Assembly: GCF_014055005.1 (NCBI RefSeq)
Contig: NZ_CP059570.1
Span: 806,001-870,000 of the forward strand
Direction: 5' to 3'
Origin: Neisseria dentiae
GTDB taxonomy: Bacteria; Pseudomonadota; Gammaproteobacteria; Burkholderiales; Neisseriaceae
DNA length: 64,000 bases
Of this stretch, positions 26,565 through 35,713 are shown piece by piece. Numbering within the stretch: the first letter of the stretch is position 1; the number at the start of each line of letters is the position of its first letter. Below the pieces are notes generated by a model, which worked only from the letters and a program-made list of their open reading frames with translations, was not told where the DNA came from and made no database searches. The translations under genes were made by a program, and so were the position numbers.

Positions 26565-26583
26565 GTTTGCCAAACAGGCAAAC
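26565..26583. promoter_or_regulatory. Candidate LysR-type operator between azoR and its divergent regulator
   Basis: GTTTGCC-AAACA-GGCAAAC is a perfect inverted repeat with 7-base arms, and its core fits T-N11-A, the usual LysR-type recognition pattern. It lies 49 bases upstream of the azoR start. A paired family R repeat follows at 26663-26739. Confidence 0.5.
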
Positions 26584-26662
26584 AAACGATATATTCTCAA
26601 GCGATAAATAACTTATATTCATCTGTTGTGATGGCAGAACCATTAAATTTTCGTAACAGTTC

Positions 26663-26739
26663 CGTCATGCTCGGGCTTGACCCGAGTATCCCGAACTTGT
26701 CTGAAACTTGAGATGCTCGGGTCAAGCCCGAGTATGACG
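26663..26739. repeat. Family R repeat, paired units
   Basis: CGTCATGCTCGGGCTTGACC and the inverted GATGCTCGGGTCAAGCCC ... ATGACG flank a short spacer, 31 bases upstream of the LysR gene. Confidence 0.7.
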
Positions 26740-26769
26740 TGTGTACTTTTTCTTAAGTTGATCAAATAG

Positions 26770-27648
26770 ATGGCCAGAATCCTACCTTCGCTCGATGCCC
26801 TTTATGTATTCGAGGCTGCCGCACGCTCGGGCAGTTTCAAAGCGGCGGCCGAATCCTTATCGGTGAGCGCTACCGCGGTCAGCCACCGTATCCGTGCGCT
26901 GGAAGAGGCTTTGGGGTGTGCGTTGTTTGTACGCAGGGTGCGCGCGGTGGCATTGACTGCCGAGGGAGAGCTGCTGCTGGCGGCGGTAACGGAAGGTTTG
27001 GACGGCATTTCCGCCGCCATCGAGCGCATCCGCAGCGGCGGCCGCAGCAAAGTTACGGTGTCGGTAACGCCGGAATTCGCCGCCAAATGGCTGGTGCCGA
27101 AGCTGGCGGATTTTCAGACGGCCTGCCCGGGAATCGATTTGCACGTTCACGCCTCATATGCCGCGGCAGATTTGAACGGCGGCACGGCGGATTTGGCGGT
27201 GCGCTACGGTGGCGGCACGTTTGCGGGCGCAACGGCCGAGCCGCTGTTTCAGGAACGCTTCGCACCGGTGGCTGCGCCGTGGCTGAAGCGGAAGCTGCCG
27301 GCAGATGCCGCGCAATGGCCGCTGATCCATATGAACTGGTATCTGCCGCAGCAGCAGGCGTTCGATTGGCCGGCATGGGCGGAGCAGGCGGGATTGCCGC
27401 CGGTGCTGTTCCGTCACGGCACCCGTTATTCCGACGGCACGCATGCCGTGCAGGCAGCGGTGGCCGGGCATGGCGTGGCCTTGCTCGGCCTGCCGCTGCT
27501 GGCCGAAGAATTGCGTTTGAATTTGTTGGAAGTGGTTGCGGAGCCGGTTTTGCACGGCCGCTTTTATTATGTGTGTATGCCCGACAAACGGCAGGTTGGC
27601 GCGGCGGTGCAGACAGTGAAAAACTGGTTGCTGAAGTCGGTTGTTTGA
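26770..27648 (+). CDS. LysR family transcriptional regulator (GcvA-like)
   Basis: A 292-residue protein with an N-terminal winged helix-turn-helix (LPSLDALYVFEAAARSGSFKAAAESLSVSATAVSHRIRALEEALG) of the GcvA type and a periplasmic-binding-protein-like effector domain (VSVTPEFAAKWLVPKLADFQTACPGIDLHVH). An uptake sequence is embedded and is read FQTACPG near residue 118. LysR regulators usually act on the divergent gene, here azoR, from an intergenic site; a candidate T-N11-A box is present. The effector is unknown. Confidence 0.87.
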   Translation: MARILPSLDALYVFEAAARSGSFKAAAESLSVSATAVSHRIRALEEALGCALFVRRVRAVALTAEGELLLAAVTEGLDGISAAIERIRSGGRSKVTVSVTPEFAAKWLVPKLADFQTACPGIDLHVHASYAAADLNGGTADLAVRYGGGTFAGATAEPLFQERFAPVAAPWLKRKLPADAAQWPLIHMNWYLPQQQAFDWPAWAEQAGLPPVLFRHGTRYSDGTHAVQAAVAGHGVALLGLPLLAEELRLNLLEVVAEPVLHGRFYYVCMPDKRQVGAAVQTVKNWLLKSVV

Positions 27649-27676
27649 AAGGCTTTAGGTGTTGGAAAAGGTCGGT

Positions 27677-27843
27677 TTGTTTACACTTTTATGCCCAAAA
27701 GCTTTTATTTTTGCTGAAATGATTGTTTCGTGATTTTTGAATATTCTCAAGAACTACGCGGTTTCACCGAGCCTTTTGGCGTTCTTGACAACCCTCAAGA
27801 TCCCCAAATGAGTCTTCAAACAAAAAATGAAAAGTGTAAACAA
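27677..27843. repeat. Putative MITE with 14-base perfect inverted ends (TTGTTTACACTTTT)
   Basis: TTGTTTACACTTTT at 27677-27690 and AAAAGTGTAAACAA at 27830-27843 bracket 139 non-coding, AT-rich bases. The unit occupies most of the gap between the LysR gene and the tyrB-like gene. No related transposase is seen in the window. Confidence 0.5.
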
Positions 27844-27878
27844 CGCTAGATTTTTCTACACATCAGACAAACAGAATT

Positions 27879-29075
27879 TTACCCGTTCAATACGGCGGCA
27901 AACGCATCGGCCACATAGCCTGCATTGCCTTCGTTCAGCCCCGCTACACACATGCGGCCGGAGGCGACCAGATAAACCGCAAATTCGCTTTGCAGGCGCT
28001 GCACTTGTTCGGGAGAAAGTCCGGTGTAGCTGAACATGCCGCGTTGGGTGATGAAATAGTCGAAATTTCTGCCCGGCACTTTTTCAGAGAGCACTTCATA
28101 CAATTTCTGCCGCATGGCGCGGATGCGGTCGCGCATGGCGTAAACCTCGCTTTCCCATTGCGCGAACAGCTCGGGCGTGTTCATCACGTCTGCCGCGATA
28201 TAGCCGCCGTGTGCGGGCGGGCTGGAATAGATGCGGCGCACGGTAAACTTAAGCTGGCCGAACACCAAGGCGGCTTCTTCTTCGCTGGGGCATACCACGC
28301 TCAGGCCGCCGACGCGTTCGCCGTAGAGCGACAGGTTTTTAGAGAAAGAATTGCTGACAAACAGCGGCAGCCCCATCATAACGGCTTTGCGGATGGCGTA
28401 GGCGTCGCTGTCGAAGTTTTCGCCGAAACCTTGGTAGGCGATGTCCATAAACGGAATCAGTTTGCGGGTTTGCACGATTTCGAGCACCGCGTCCCATTGT
28501 GCGGGTGTCAGGTCCACGCCGGTGGGGTTGTGGCAGCAGGGGTGCAGCACCAGCACGCTGTGCTCGGGCAGGCTTAAGAAAAAGGCCAGCATTTCCTCGA
28601 ATTTTACGCCGCCGGTTTCATAATCGTAGTAAGGATAAGTGCCGACTTCAAAACCCGCGCCCTCGAAAATGCCTTTGTGGTTGTCCCAAGTGGGGTCGCT
28701 CACATAGGCTTTGGCTTTGGGAAACCAGCGGTGCAGAAAATCGGCGCCCACTTTGAGCGCGCCCGAGCCGCCGAGGGTTTGGATGGTGGCGATGCGGTTT
28801 TCTTTCAATGCCGTGCAGTTGTCGCCGAACAGCAGTTTCTGTACCGCCCGGCGGTAGCTGTCCAAACCCTCCATCGGCAGATAGGGGCGCGGCTGCGCAG
28901 CGGCGGCACGTTTCGTTTCGGCGGCCCGCACAGAATCCAGCAGCGGCAGTTTGCCGTTTTCATCGAAATAAATGCCGATGCCGAGGTTTACTTTGTGGCC
29001 GCGCGGGTCGTTGTTATAGGTTTCGACCAGGCTCAGAATCGGATCGCCGGGGTAGAAATCGATGTGTCGGAACAT
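27879..29075 (-). CDS. tyrB: Aromatic amino acid aminotransferase
   Basis: A 398-residue class I pyridoxal-phosphate aminotransferase of the AspC/TyrB group. Visible are [46 protein letters not shown] and the PLP lysine in [16 protein letters not shown]. It exchanges amino groups between aromatic (or aspartate) amino acids and 2-oxoglutarate in the cytoplasm. The start at 29075 ([16 protein letters not shown]) is preceded by AAAGGAAAAA and fits the family. AspC and TyrB are hard to separate by eye, but the N-terminal region resembles TyrB. Confidence 0.82.
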   Translation of the reverse strand: MFRHIDFYPGDPILSLVETYNNDPRGHKVNLGIGIYFDENGKLPLLDSVRAAETKRAAAAQPRPYLPMEGLDSYRRAVQKLLFGDNCTALKENRIATIQTLGGSGALKVGADFLHRWFPKAKAYVSDPTWDNHKGIFEGAGFEVGTYPYYDYETGGVKFEEMLAFFLSLPEHSVLVLHPCCHNPTGVDLTPAQWDAVLEIVQTRKLIPFMDIAYQGFGENFDSDAYAIRKAVMMGLPLFVSNSFSKNLSLYGERVGGLSVVCPSEEEAALVFGQLKFTVRRIYSSPPAHGGYIAADVMNTPELFAQWESEVYAMRDRIRAMRQKLYEVLSEKVPGRNFDYFITQRGMFSYTGLSPEQVQRLQSEFAVYLVASGRMCVAGLNEGNAGYVADAFAAVLNG

Positions 29076-29170
29076 GGTTTTTCCTTTGCAGAGTGAATGG
29101 CAAAGATTTTGGCACAAGAGACAGAGGTTTACAATTGTATATAATTAAACCACTTGTTTGGCAACCGTTC

Positions 29171-29243
29171 TGTCATATCCGGGCTTGATCCGAGTATCTT
29201 GAGTTCAGCAACATGAGATACCTAGGCGAAGCCAGAGTATGGC
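29171..29243. repeat. Family R repeat, degenerate paired units
   Basis: TGTCATATCCGGGCTTGATC and a decayed inverted partner (GATACCTAGGCGAAGCC AGAG) mark this copy, upstream of the tyrB-like gene. Confidence 0.45.
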
Positions 29244-29295
29244 GTGTGTATTTTTTCTTGGGTTTGAGTGGCTGTAGTCAATCAACTAAAGCATC

Positions 29296-29323
29296 AGGCC
29301 GTCTGAAACGTTTCAGACGGCCT
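29296..29323 (-). terminator. Inverted DUS pair after the C40 peptidase gene
   Basis: AGGCCGTCTGAA and complement with a 4-base loop, then a T run, 19 bases beyond the C40 stop in its direction. Confidence 0.75.
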
Positions 29324-29341
29324 GCTTTTTTGCTGCCGCGC

Positions 29342-29869
29342 TTAATCGAAAAACGTGCCGGCTTTTACAAAGCGCTGGGCGTAATAGGGTTTGTCGAGCC
29401 GCTCGGTGCGCACGGTGCTGCCCGAGCGCGGGGCGTGGATGAATTCGCCGTTGCCGATATACAGCCCCACATGGGAGATGCCGCGGCCGGAGGTGTTGAA
29501 AAACACCAAGTCGCCGCTTTTGAGCTTGCCCGGGCTGATTTTTTTGCTGGCTTCGGCCATTTGGCGAGAGGTGCGGGGGATGTTGACGTTGAGGGCGTTT
29601 TTGTAGAGGTATTGGATCATGCCGCTGCAATCGAAGCCGCTGTCGGTGGCACCGCCCCAGCGATAGGGTGTGCCGACCAAATCCATGCTTTGCAGAATCA
29701 GCTCGCGGCCGCCGTCTTCTTGGCTGATGTGTTTGATGCGCACGGGCTGCACGCTTTTGGCGGCGTGGGTTTTGGGTTTGCGCGGCGAGGAGGTGCTGCC
29801 GCACGAGGCGAGGGCGAAAGCGGCGGCGGCGAGTGCGGCGGCGCGCAGAATAGGGCGGATATCGGGCAT
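29342..29869 (-). CDS. NlpC/P60 (C40) cell-wall peptidase lipoprotein
   Basis: A 175-residue lipoprotein with signal MPDIRPILRAAALAAAAFALASC (Cys at 23) and a C-terminal NlpC/P60 domain. The catalytic cysteine is in FDCSGMIQYLY and the histidines in ISHVGLYIGNGEFIHAPRSG. The family cleaves the D-Glu to meso-DAP bond in muropeptides. The domain is of normal length, and the protein resembles E. coli Spr/MepS in architecture. It should be anchored to a membrane facing the periplasm. Confidence 0.88.
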   Translation of the reverse strand: MPDIRPILRAAALAAAAFALASCGSTSSPRKPKTHAAKSVQPVRIKHISQEDGGRELILQSMDLVGTPYRWGGATDSGFDCSGMIQYLYKNALNVNIPRTSRQMAEASKKISPGKLKSGDLVFFNTSGRGISHVGLYIGNGEFIHAPRSGSTVRTERLDKPYYAQRFVKAGTFFD

Positions 29870-29968
29870 GAAGGTTCCTTAGCCTGTGGTAACTTGATTT
29901 AGTGCCTGCCGGCGCGTTTGGGTTTGTGTGGAAATGTTTTTCTGTGCAATAAGTGATTAATAAGCGGC

Positions 29969-30009
29969 AGGCCGTCTGAAAAGTTGCCGGCGGGGTTTTC
30001 AGACGGCCT
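29969..30009 (-). terminator. Inverted DUS pair after the JmjC-like gene
   Basis: AGGCCGTCTGAAAA and complement with a 17-base loop, 30 bases beyond the JmjC-like stop in its direction. Confidence 0.65.
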
Positions 30010-30038
30010 GATATTGCATTGCGCAGGCCGCAATGTTG

Positions 30039-30920
30039 TCAGCGGCGCGGCAGCCCTTTTGCCAGGGCTTTGTTGGCACGTTTGACGGCGAGCTGCTCTT
30101 TCCAGCCCATATAGCGTTGGCGGTAGCGCGCTTTCATGAAGTTGTCGAATTTGCGCTGCACGGTGAGGTTCCACACGCTGTGGGCTTTGACCGACCAGCT
30201 TTCGTCCCATGCGCGCAGCGAAAGGGAAAACGAGCCGTCGAGGTATTTCATCCAGTGCCACCAGCCGGTGGGCATAAACAGGGTGTCGCCGTATTCTAGA
30301 TGGCATTCTATGCCTTCCACGCCTTCGAGTGCGGGAAAGCGGGCGGTGTCGGGGGCTTCTACGCTGTAGTCTTCGAGCGCGTAAGTGGCGAACGGGATTT
30401 GGTAGAGCCGCTCTTTCCATTTGTAGTCAAACAGAATAATGTGTTTGCGGCCGAAATGGGTGTGGAAGATGTGCGCCATGTCGATATCGTAGTGCAGAAA
30501 GGTTTCGGAGCCTATGCCGCCGAAAAACATGGTGGGATATTTGTCGAGAAAGCCGCCCATCAGGTCTTTGGGGAACACGTAATCGTTGAGCAGCGAGGGG
30601 GCGTGTTTGATGGGGTCGAACAGGAAAATGCGCAGGTCGGTAGGCTCGCGTTTGATTAAGTCGATATAGTCGCCGAACTTCATTTCGGCGCTGGCGGCGT
30701 TAATCGGCGCGGCGGGGTCGGCTTTGCTGCTGTCGTAAAGCGGCACGGTGATGTCGCCGACGGCTTCTTTCATGTAGTCGAGCGACCATTTTTCATAAGC
30801 CGGCCAGCTTTTGCTCATGTTTCTGATTACGAGCGGGCGGCGCGGTTTGAGGTATTTTTCGCGGAATTCTTCGCGGCTGATGGTGTCGACCACATCGATC
30901 GGGGTGAGTTTGAAGCCCAT
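30039..30920 (-). CDS. Cupin-like (JmjC/cupin_8) domain protein, probable Fe(II)/2-OG hydroxylase
   Basis: A 293-residue protein with a JmjC/cupin_8 fold. The iron-binding HxD pair lies at HYDIDMAHIFHTHFGRKHIILF (about residues 143-165) and the third ligand region at GDTLFMPTGWWHWMKYLDGSFSLSLRAWDESW. The N-terminus has REKYLKPRRPLVIRNMSKSWPA. Bacterial members include ribosomal oxygenases and others of unknown target. The C-terminus (KFDNFMKARYRQRYMGWKEQLAVKRAN) is basic. The substrate cannot be inferred. It is a single-gene unit. Confidence 0.75.
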   Translation of the reverse strand: MGFKLTPIDVVDTISREEFREKYLKPRRPLVIRNMSKSWPAYEKWSLDYMKEAVGDITVPLYDSSKADPAAPINAASAEMKFGDYIDLIKREPTDLRIFLFDPIKHAPSLLNDYVFPKDLMGGFLDKYPTMFFGGIGSETFLHYDIDMAHIFHTHFGRKHIILFDYKWKERLYQIPFATYALEDYSVEAPDTARFPALEGVEGIECHLEYGDTLFMPTGWWHWMKYLDGSFSLSLRAWDESWSVKAHSVWNLTVQRKFDNFMKARYRQRYMGWKEQLAVKRANKALAKGLPRR

Positions 30921-31043
30921 GTTGTTGTTTTCGGTTGCTTGAAAATATCAAAACCGCGATTTTATTAAAATTTTACGGCAGCGCAAACTGCCGGTACGGT
31001 AAAAAACGGTTGTTTTTACCTAAGATCAAGATGAAGGGCTTTG

Positions 31044-31073
31044 AGGCCGTCTGAAAATATTTTCAGACGGCAT
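31044..31073. terminator. Hairpin pairing AG-DUS with an AT-DUS
   Basis: AGGCCGTCTGAA (31044-31055) faces TTCAGACGGCAT (31062-31073), the complement of ATGCCGTCTGAA, the dialect of N. gonorrhoeae and N. meningitidis. It follows the nnrD gene on the minus strand. Confidence 0.65.
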
Positions 31074-31088
31074 GAGCATCATGCGGCT

Positions 31089-31994
31089 TCAGCCGTTGGG
31101 GTGTAAGGCTTCGGTGATGCGGTTGCGCAGCCAGCGGGCGGCGGGTGCGAGTTCGCCGGAAAGCATGCCGGTTTCGCCGGTTTCGGAGTCTTTCAACACA
31201 TCGGCGGCGGCACCGTGCAGCCACACACCCCCGCAAACGGCTTGCTCGGGCGCGATGCCTTGCGCCAGCAGGCTGCCGATGATGCCGCTCAACACATCGC
31301 CGCTGCCGGCAGCCGCCAAGCCGGGGTTGCCGCTGCGGTTGGTGTGGAGCAGGCTGCCGTTTGGGGCGCACACCAGCGTGTGGGGGCCTTTGAGCACGGT
31401 GTAGGCGTTAAACCGGCGGCTGATGCGGGCGGCGGCGTGTTCGCGGTCTGCCTGCACTTCGGCGGTGGCGGTGCCGAGCAGGCGGGCGGCTTCGGCGGGG
31501 TGGGGCGTGAGAATCAGGTTGCCGCGGCGGGCGGCCTGCCCGGCTGCTTCGGGGTGGCGGGCCAGCAGGGTGAGGGCGTCGGCATCGAGCAGCAGCGGGT
31601 TGCCGTCGGCAAGCATTAGCTGGGTGTGCAGCACGGCGAGGGCGTTTGCACACAAATCCAAACCGCAGCCAAGCACCCAGGCGCTGATGTCGCCGCGTTT
31701 TTGCAGCTCGGGCGCGGTTGAAAGCATGATTTCGGGGCGCTCGGGAATAACGGGCAGCGGCAGGGCGTTTTGGTTGAAACCCGCCCACACTTTGCCGCAG
31801 CCGTTATAAATGGCGGCCACGGCGGCCAGAATCACGGCGCCGCTCATGCCCGCCGCGCCGCCGATAACCGCCAGCGTGCCGTGCGTGCCTTTATGGCTCT
31901 CGGCCGTGCGCGGCACGAAAAGCTGCGGGAAGCGGGCGGCGGCTTCCAACTGGGCGTCGAAACGTTTACTTTGGTAAGGGCTGGAAAACATCAT
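31089..31994 (-). CDS. nnrD: ADP/ATP-dependent NAD(P)H-hydrate dehydratase
   Basis: A 301-residue ribokinase-like enzyme (YjeF C-terminal domain). The family signatures are THGTLAVIGGAAGMSGAVILA near the N-terminus, NLILTPHPAEAARLLG, and the anion-hole/catalytic GNPGLAAAGSGDVLSGIIG. It repairs hydrated NADH and NADPH (NADHX), removing water with ATP or ADP. The N-terminal epimerase domain found in fused YjeF proteins is absent, so the epimerase is encoded elsewhere. Two start Met codons are adjacent at 31994. Confidence 0.9.
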   Translation of the reverse strand: MMFSSPYQSKRFDAQLEAAARFPQLFVPRTAESHKGTHGTLAVIGGAAGMSGAVILAAVAAIYNGCGKVWAGFNQNALPLPVIPERPEIMLSTAPELQKRGDISAWVLGCGLDLCANALAVLHTQLMLADGNPLLLDADALTLLARHPEAAGQAARRGNLILTPHPAEAARLLGTATAEVQADREHAAARISRRFNAYTVLKGPHTLVCAPNGSLLHTNRSGNPGLAAAGSGDVLSGIIGSLLAQGIAPEQAVCGGVWLHGAAADVLKDSETGETGMLSGELAPAARWLRNRITEALHPNG

Positions 31995-32032
31995 GATTCC
32001 TGTGCGTAAATCTATTACAATCGCAAAAAGTT

Positions 32033-32069
32033 TTCAGACGGCCTGTGCAACGCGCGGGGCCGTCTGAAA
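32033..32069. repeat. Inverted DUS pair between divergent nnrD and cytochrome b561 genes
   Basis: TTCAGACGGCCT and GGGCCGTCTGAA face each other with 13 bases between. As the genes are divergent, it is unlikely to be a terminator here. Confidence 0.6.
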
Positions 32070-32106
32070 ACGGCACGAACCATCATACTAAAAACGAAAG
32101 CAGATT

Positions 32107-32766
32107 ATGAAGCAAAAACTGAAAGTTTGGGATTTGCCCACGCGGCTTTTCCATTGGACGCTGGTGTTGGCCGTTGCCTTTATGTGGTATAGCGCAGAAA
32201 CGGGCGGCAACCTTTTAATATGGCATTTGCGCGTGGGGCTGCTGATATTGGGGCTGATTGTGTTCCGCATCTGCTGGGGTTTGTGGGGCAGCGACACCTC
32301 GCGCTTCGCCAACTTCGTGCGCGCTCCGGGGCAGATTGTGCGCTATCTCAAAGGTGAAATCAGCGAAAACGAACAACCCGGCCACAACCCGCTGGGCGCG
32401 CTGATGGTGCTGGCCCTGCTGGCGGCGCTGCTGTTTCAGGTAACAACGGGTCTGTTTGCCAACGATGAAAACACGTTTACCAACAGCGGTTATCTGAACA
32501 GCCTGGCAGGCGATGATTTGGGCGGCACGTTCCGAACCCTGCACGTTACCTTTTTCAATGTGCTGCTGGGGTTAATCGGCATACACGTTGCCACGATTTT
32601 CATTTATAAATTTCTGAAAAAACACGATTTGATTAAGCCCATGATCACCGGCTACAAATCAATCGAGGGCAAACTGCCTGCGCTGGCGTTTGCCGGCGGC
32701 GGTAAACTGGCGGCGGCTTTGGCTGTTGCCGCCGCCGTTGTGGCGTGTGTGTTGTTTATCGGTTGA
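32107..32766 (+). CDS. Cytochrome b561 family protein
   Basis: A 219-residue inner membrane haem protein with about five hydrophobic helices. It begins KVWDLPTRLFHWTLVLAVAFMWY, the usual N-terminus of soluble-partner-type cytochrome b561, and has histidines in helices at FHW, LIWHLR and GTFRTLHVTFFNVLLGLIGIHVA, suited to bind two b haems. Family members pass electrons from the quinone pool to periplasmic cytochromes or other acceptors. The C-terminal part (GGKLAAALAVAAAVVACVLFIG) adds a hydrophobic segment. It is probably a single-gene unit. Confidence 0.8.
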   Translation: MKQKLKVWDLPTRLFHWTLVLAVAFMWYSAETGGNLLIWHLRVGLLILGLIVFRICWGLWGSDTSRFANFVRAPGQIVRYLKGEISENEQPGHNPLGALMVLALLAALLFQVTTGLFANDENTFTNSGYLNSLAGDDLGGTFRTLHVTFFNVLLGLIGIHVATIFIYKFLKKHDLIKPMITGYKSIEGKLPALAFAGGGKLAAALAVAAAVVACVLFIG

Positions 32767-32994
32767 TAGTTAAGTGTATGCAGTGATGTGGAATAGTATC
32801 CTAATCAAAAACAGTAATATTTCTCGAGGTGTATTTGGTATTCATACTGCGATTCTTGAGCGGATTTGCTTTTATGTTTCCAAACATTGAAGCATTAAAT
32901 ATTTTTTTGTACAATTTATTATTTTTTAAACCTATCTGAACAGGCCGTCTGAAACATGCGGCCTGAATTTTTTGTTAGTATGTAAGAAGAAACC

Positions 32995-34593
32995 ATGTCG
33001 AATATTCCACAAGAAGTGCGCCGCCGCCGCACTTTCGCCATCATTTCCCACCCCGATGCGGGTAAAACCACGCTCACCGAAAAGCTGCTGCTGTTTTCGG
33101 GTGCGATTCAGAGCGCGGGCACGGTGAAGGGCAAGAAAAGCGGCAAGTTCGCCACTTCCGACTGGATGGAAATCGAGAAGCAGCGCGGCATTTCGGTGGC
33201 TTCTTCGGTGATGCAGTTCGACTATCGCGACCACACCGTCAATCTCTTGGACACCCCCGGCCACCAAGACTTTTCGGAAGACACCTACCGCGTGTTAACG
33301 GCGGTGGACAGCGCCTTGATGGTGATTGACGCGGCCAAAGGCGTGGAGGCGCAAACGATTAAACTCTTAAACGTTTGCCGCCTGCGCAACACGCCCATCG
33401 TTACCTTTATGAACAAATACGACCGCGAAGTGCGCGATTCGCTGGAACTGCTCGACGAAGTGGAGAATATTTTGAAAATCCGCTGCGCGCCGGTTACCTG
33501 GCCGATCGGCATGGGCAAAAACTTCAAGGGTGTGTATCACATTCTGAACGACGAAATTTATCTCTTCGAGGCCGGCGGCGAGCGGCTGCCGCACGAGTTC
33601 GACATTATCAAGGGCATCGACAATCCGGTTTTGAGCGAACGCTTTCCGCTGGAAATCCAGCAGTTGCGCGACGAAATCGAATTGGTGCAGGCCGCCTCGA
33701 ACGAGTTTGATTTGGAAGAGTTTCTGGCGGGCGGACTCACGCCGGTGTTTTTCGGTTCGGCGATTAACAATTTCGGTATCCAAGAGATTTTGAATTCCCT
33801 GATTGACTGGGCGCCGGCGCCGAAAGAGCGCGATGCCACCGTGCGCATGGTGCAGCCGTCTGAAGAAAAATTCTCGGGGTTTGTGTTTAAAATCCAAGCG
33901 AATATGGATCCGAAACACCGCGACCGCATCGCCTTTTTGCGCGTGTGTTCCGGCAAATTCGAGCGCGGCATGAAAATGAAGCACCTGCGCATCAACCGCG
34001 AAATCGCCGCTTCCAGCGTGGTAACGTTTATGTCGCACGACCGCGAGCTGGTGGAAGAAGCCTACGCGGGCGACATCATCGGTATTCCCAACCACGGCAA
34101 TATCCAAATCGGCGACAGTTTTTCGGAAGGCGAGCAGCTCTCGTTTACCGGCATCCCGTTTTTCGCGCCCGAGCTGTTCCGCAGCGTGCGCATTAAAAAC
34201 CCGCTGAAAATCAAACAGCTGCAAAAAGGCTTGCAACAGCTCGGCGAAGAGGGCGCAGTGCAGGTGTTCAAACCGCATTCCGGCGGTGATTTGATTTTGG
34301 GCGCGGTGGGCGTGTTGCAGTTTGAGGTGGTGACTTCGCGCTTGGCCGCCGAATACGGCGTGGAAGCGGTGTTCGACAACGCTTCGATCTGGTCGGCGCG
34401 CTGGGTGTCTTGCGCCGATAAGAAGAAGCTGGCCGAGTTTGAAAAAGCCAATGCGGCCAATTTGTCGGTGGACGCGGGCGGCAATCTGGCCTATCTCGCG
34501 CCCAACCGTGTGAACCTGAATTTAACGCAGGAACGCTGGCCGGATATTGTGTTCCACGAAACGCGCGAGCATTCGGTGAATCTGAACGCTTGA
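32995..34593 (+). CDS. prfC: Peptide chain release factor 3
   Basis: A 532-residue GTPase with P-loop [14 protein letters not shown] (about residues 20-33), G3 [15 protein letters not shown], and G4 NKYDRE, then the RF3-specific domains. It recycles class 1 release factors (RF1, RF2) from the ribosome. Length and motif order fit E. coli PrfC (529). It has GTP-dependent cytosolic action. A DUS at 32940 lies upstream and the preceding 229-base gap has no other recognised element. Confidence 0.95.
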   Translation: MSNIPQEVRRRRTFAIISHPDAGKTTLTEKLLLFSGAIQSAGTVKGKKSGKFATSDWMEIEKQRGISVASSVMQFDYRDHTVNLLDTPGHQDFSEDTYRVLTAVDSALMVIDAAKGVEAQTIKLLNVCRLRNTPIVTFMNKYDREVRDSLELLDEVENILKIRCAPVTWPIGMGKNFKGVYHILNDEIYLFEAGGERLPHEFDIIKGIDNPVLSERFPLEIQQLRDEIELVQAASNEFDLEEFLAGGLTPVFFGSAINNFGIQEILNSLIDWAPAPKERDATVRMVQPSEEKFSGFVFKIQANMDPKHRDRIAFLRVCSGKFERGMKMKHLRINREIAASSVVTFMSHDRELVEEAYAGDIIGIPNHGNIQIGDSFSEGEQLSFTGIPFFAPELFRSVRIKNPLKIKQLQKGLQQLGEEGAVQVFKPHSGGDLILGAVGVLQFEVVTSRLAAEYGVEAVFDNASIWSARWVSCADKKKLAEFEKANAANLSVDAGGNLAYLAPNRVNLNLTQERWPDIVFHETREHSVNLNA

Positions 34594-34673
34594 GTTTAAC
34601 GGGGCGGACTGAGGTTTTTGCAAAGATACCTTAAGTGCAAAATTCATTGAGGCCGTCTGAAATATCCAAATGC

Positions 34674-34752
34674 CGTCATGCTCGTGCTCAACCCAAGTGT
34701 CTGTATTTCCCTTCGAAACAATGAGATGCTCGGGTCAAGCCCGAGCATGACG
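34674..34752. repeat. Family R repeat, paired units, left unit decayed
   Basis: CGTCATGCTCGTGCTCAACC at the left and the inverted GATGCTCGGGTCAAGCCC ... ATGACG at the right. It is flanked by fragments of family E ends (TTTTGCAAAG). Confidence 0.6.
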
Positions 34753-34795
34753 TAGGATTTTAAAATGCCGGAGAATTTTGCAAAGGTTTCAGGCC

Positions 34796-34989
34796 GAGAC
34801 CTTTGCAAAATTCATTTAGGCCGTCTGAAATATTCAACCATTGTCATTCCCGCGTAGGCGGGAATCCAGTCGTTTTTCATAAGCTATTGAAATAAAATAC
34901 TTAATGGTTTAAAGGCTGGATTCCCGCCTACGCGGGAATGACGAGGTATAAACCTTTTCAGGGTTGAATTGGTTTTTTGCAAAGGTTTC
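34796..34989. repeat. Composite repeat: family E ends enclosing a pair of dRS3 sequences
   Basis: GAGACCTTTGCAAAATTC at the left and TTTTTTGCAAAGGTTTC at the right enclose a DUS and two inverted dRS3 units, ATTCCC-GCGTAGGC-GGGAAT (34846-34865) and ATTCCC-GCCTACGC-GGGAAT (34920-34939). dRS3 is a repeat known from meningococcal genomes. This is the gap after prfC. Confidence 0.75.
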
Positions 34990-35023
34990 AGGCCGTCTGA
35001 AAGATAATGCTTTCAGACGGCCT
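34990..35023 (-). terminator. Inverted DUS pair after the 35064-35552 lipoprotein gene
   Basis: AGGCCGTCTGAAAG and complement with a short loop, 41 bases beyond the stop on the minus strand. Confidence 0.65.
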
Positions 35024-35063
35024 GTTTCATTGATGCTCTTGCTGTTGGGCAAAAGCCGCCGGA

Positions 35064-35552
35064 TTAATATTTCGCGTTCACCAGCTTGCCGTTTTTGAAA
35101 ACCTGCTGCTGCATCACGTTGCCGTTGTAGGCATAAGTGGTCAGCGTGCCGTCTTCGGGATGGGCGCGGAAATCCATCAGGCGGTTACGGGGCAGGGTGT
35201 AGGGGTCGGTGCGTTTTTGGTTGTTGTCGCTGTAGAAATCCTGCACGATGTATTCGTTGCTGCGTTTGCTGATCAGCTGGCGGTGAAAGCCGCCTTTAAC
35301 CGATTGGTTGCGGGCGTTGCCTTGGGCGTCGAAATAGGTAACGATTTGCTCTTCCACCACGTTTACGCCGTCTTTGGTGTTGCCGCCGGAGCGGGTGCGG
35401 TCCAGCCCGACGGGGATATTGATGGAAGTGCCCAAGCCGACATGGCGGCCTATGCTGGTGCCCACGCCCAAGCCCACCGACATACCGGGCGTGCCTACGG
35501 TGCAGGCGCTCAGGGCGGCGGCGAGGGTGGCGGCAAACAGAATGTGTTTCAT
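35064..35552 (-). CDS. Predicted lipoprotein, conserved-looking, unrecognised
   Basis: A 162-residue protein with a lipoprotein signal MKHILFAATLAAALSAC (Cys at 17). The N-terminal mature part is rich in Gly and Ser with repeated GLGVGTSIGRHVGLGTSIN, followed by VVEEQIVTYFDAQGNARNQSVKGGFHRQLIS and a C-terminal beta-like NGNVMQQQVFKNGKLVNAKY. It may face the periplasm or the surface. I do not recognise a named family with confidence. It is a single-gene unit. Confidence 0.7.
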   Translation of the reverse strand: MKHILFAATLAAALSACTVGTPGMSVGLGVGTSIGRHVGLGTSINIPVGLDRTRSGGNTKDGVNVVEEQIVTYFDAQGNARNQSVKGGFHRQLISKRSNEYIVQDFYSDNNQKRTDPYTLPRNRLMDFRAHPEDGTLTTYAYNGNVMQQQVFKNGKLVNAKY

Positions 35553-35713
35553 GGTTTTATCCTTTAATAAACCGGTTAATGCGGCAGACGGTTGAACGGC
35601 AGTAAGTATATCGGGTTCTGCCCGATAGGATTGTTATGGTTGGTAAAGTATGAGGGTTCAGCATACCTTTGGATAAATTCATTATATTGATTTTATATGG
35701 TTTTTATATTTTA

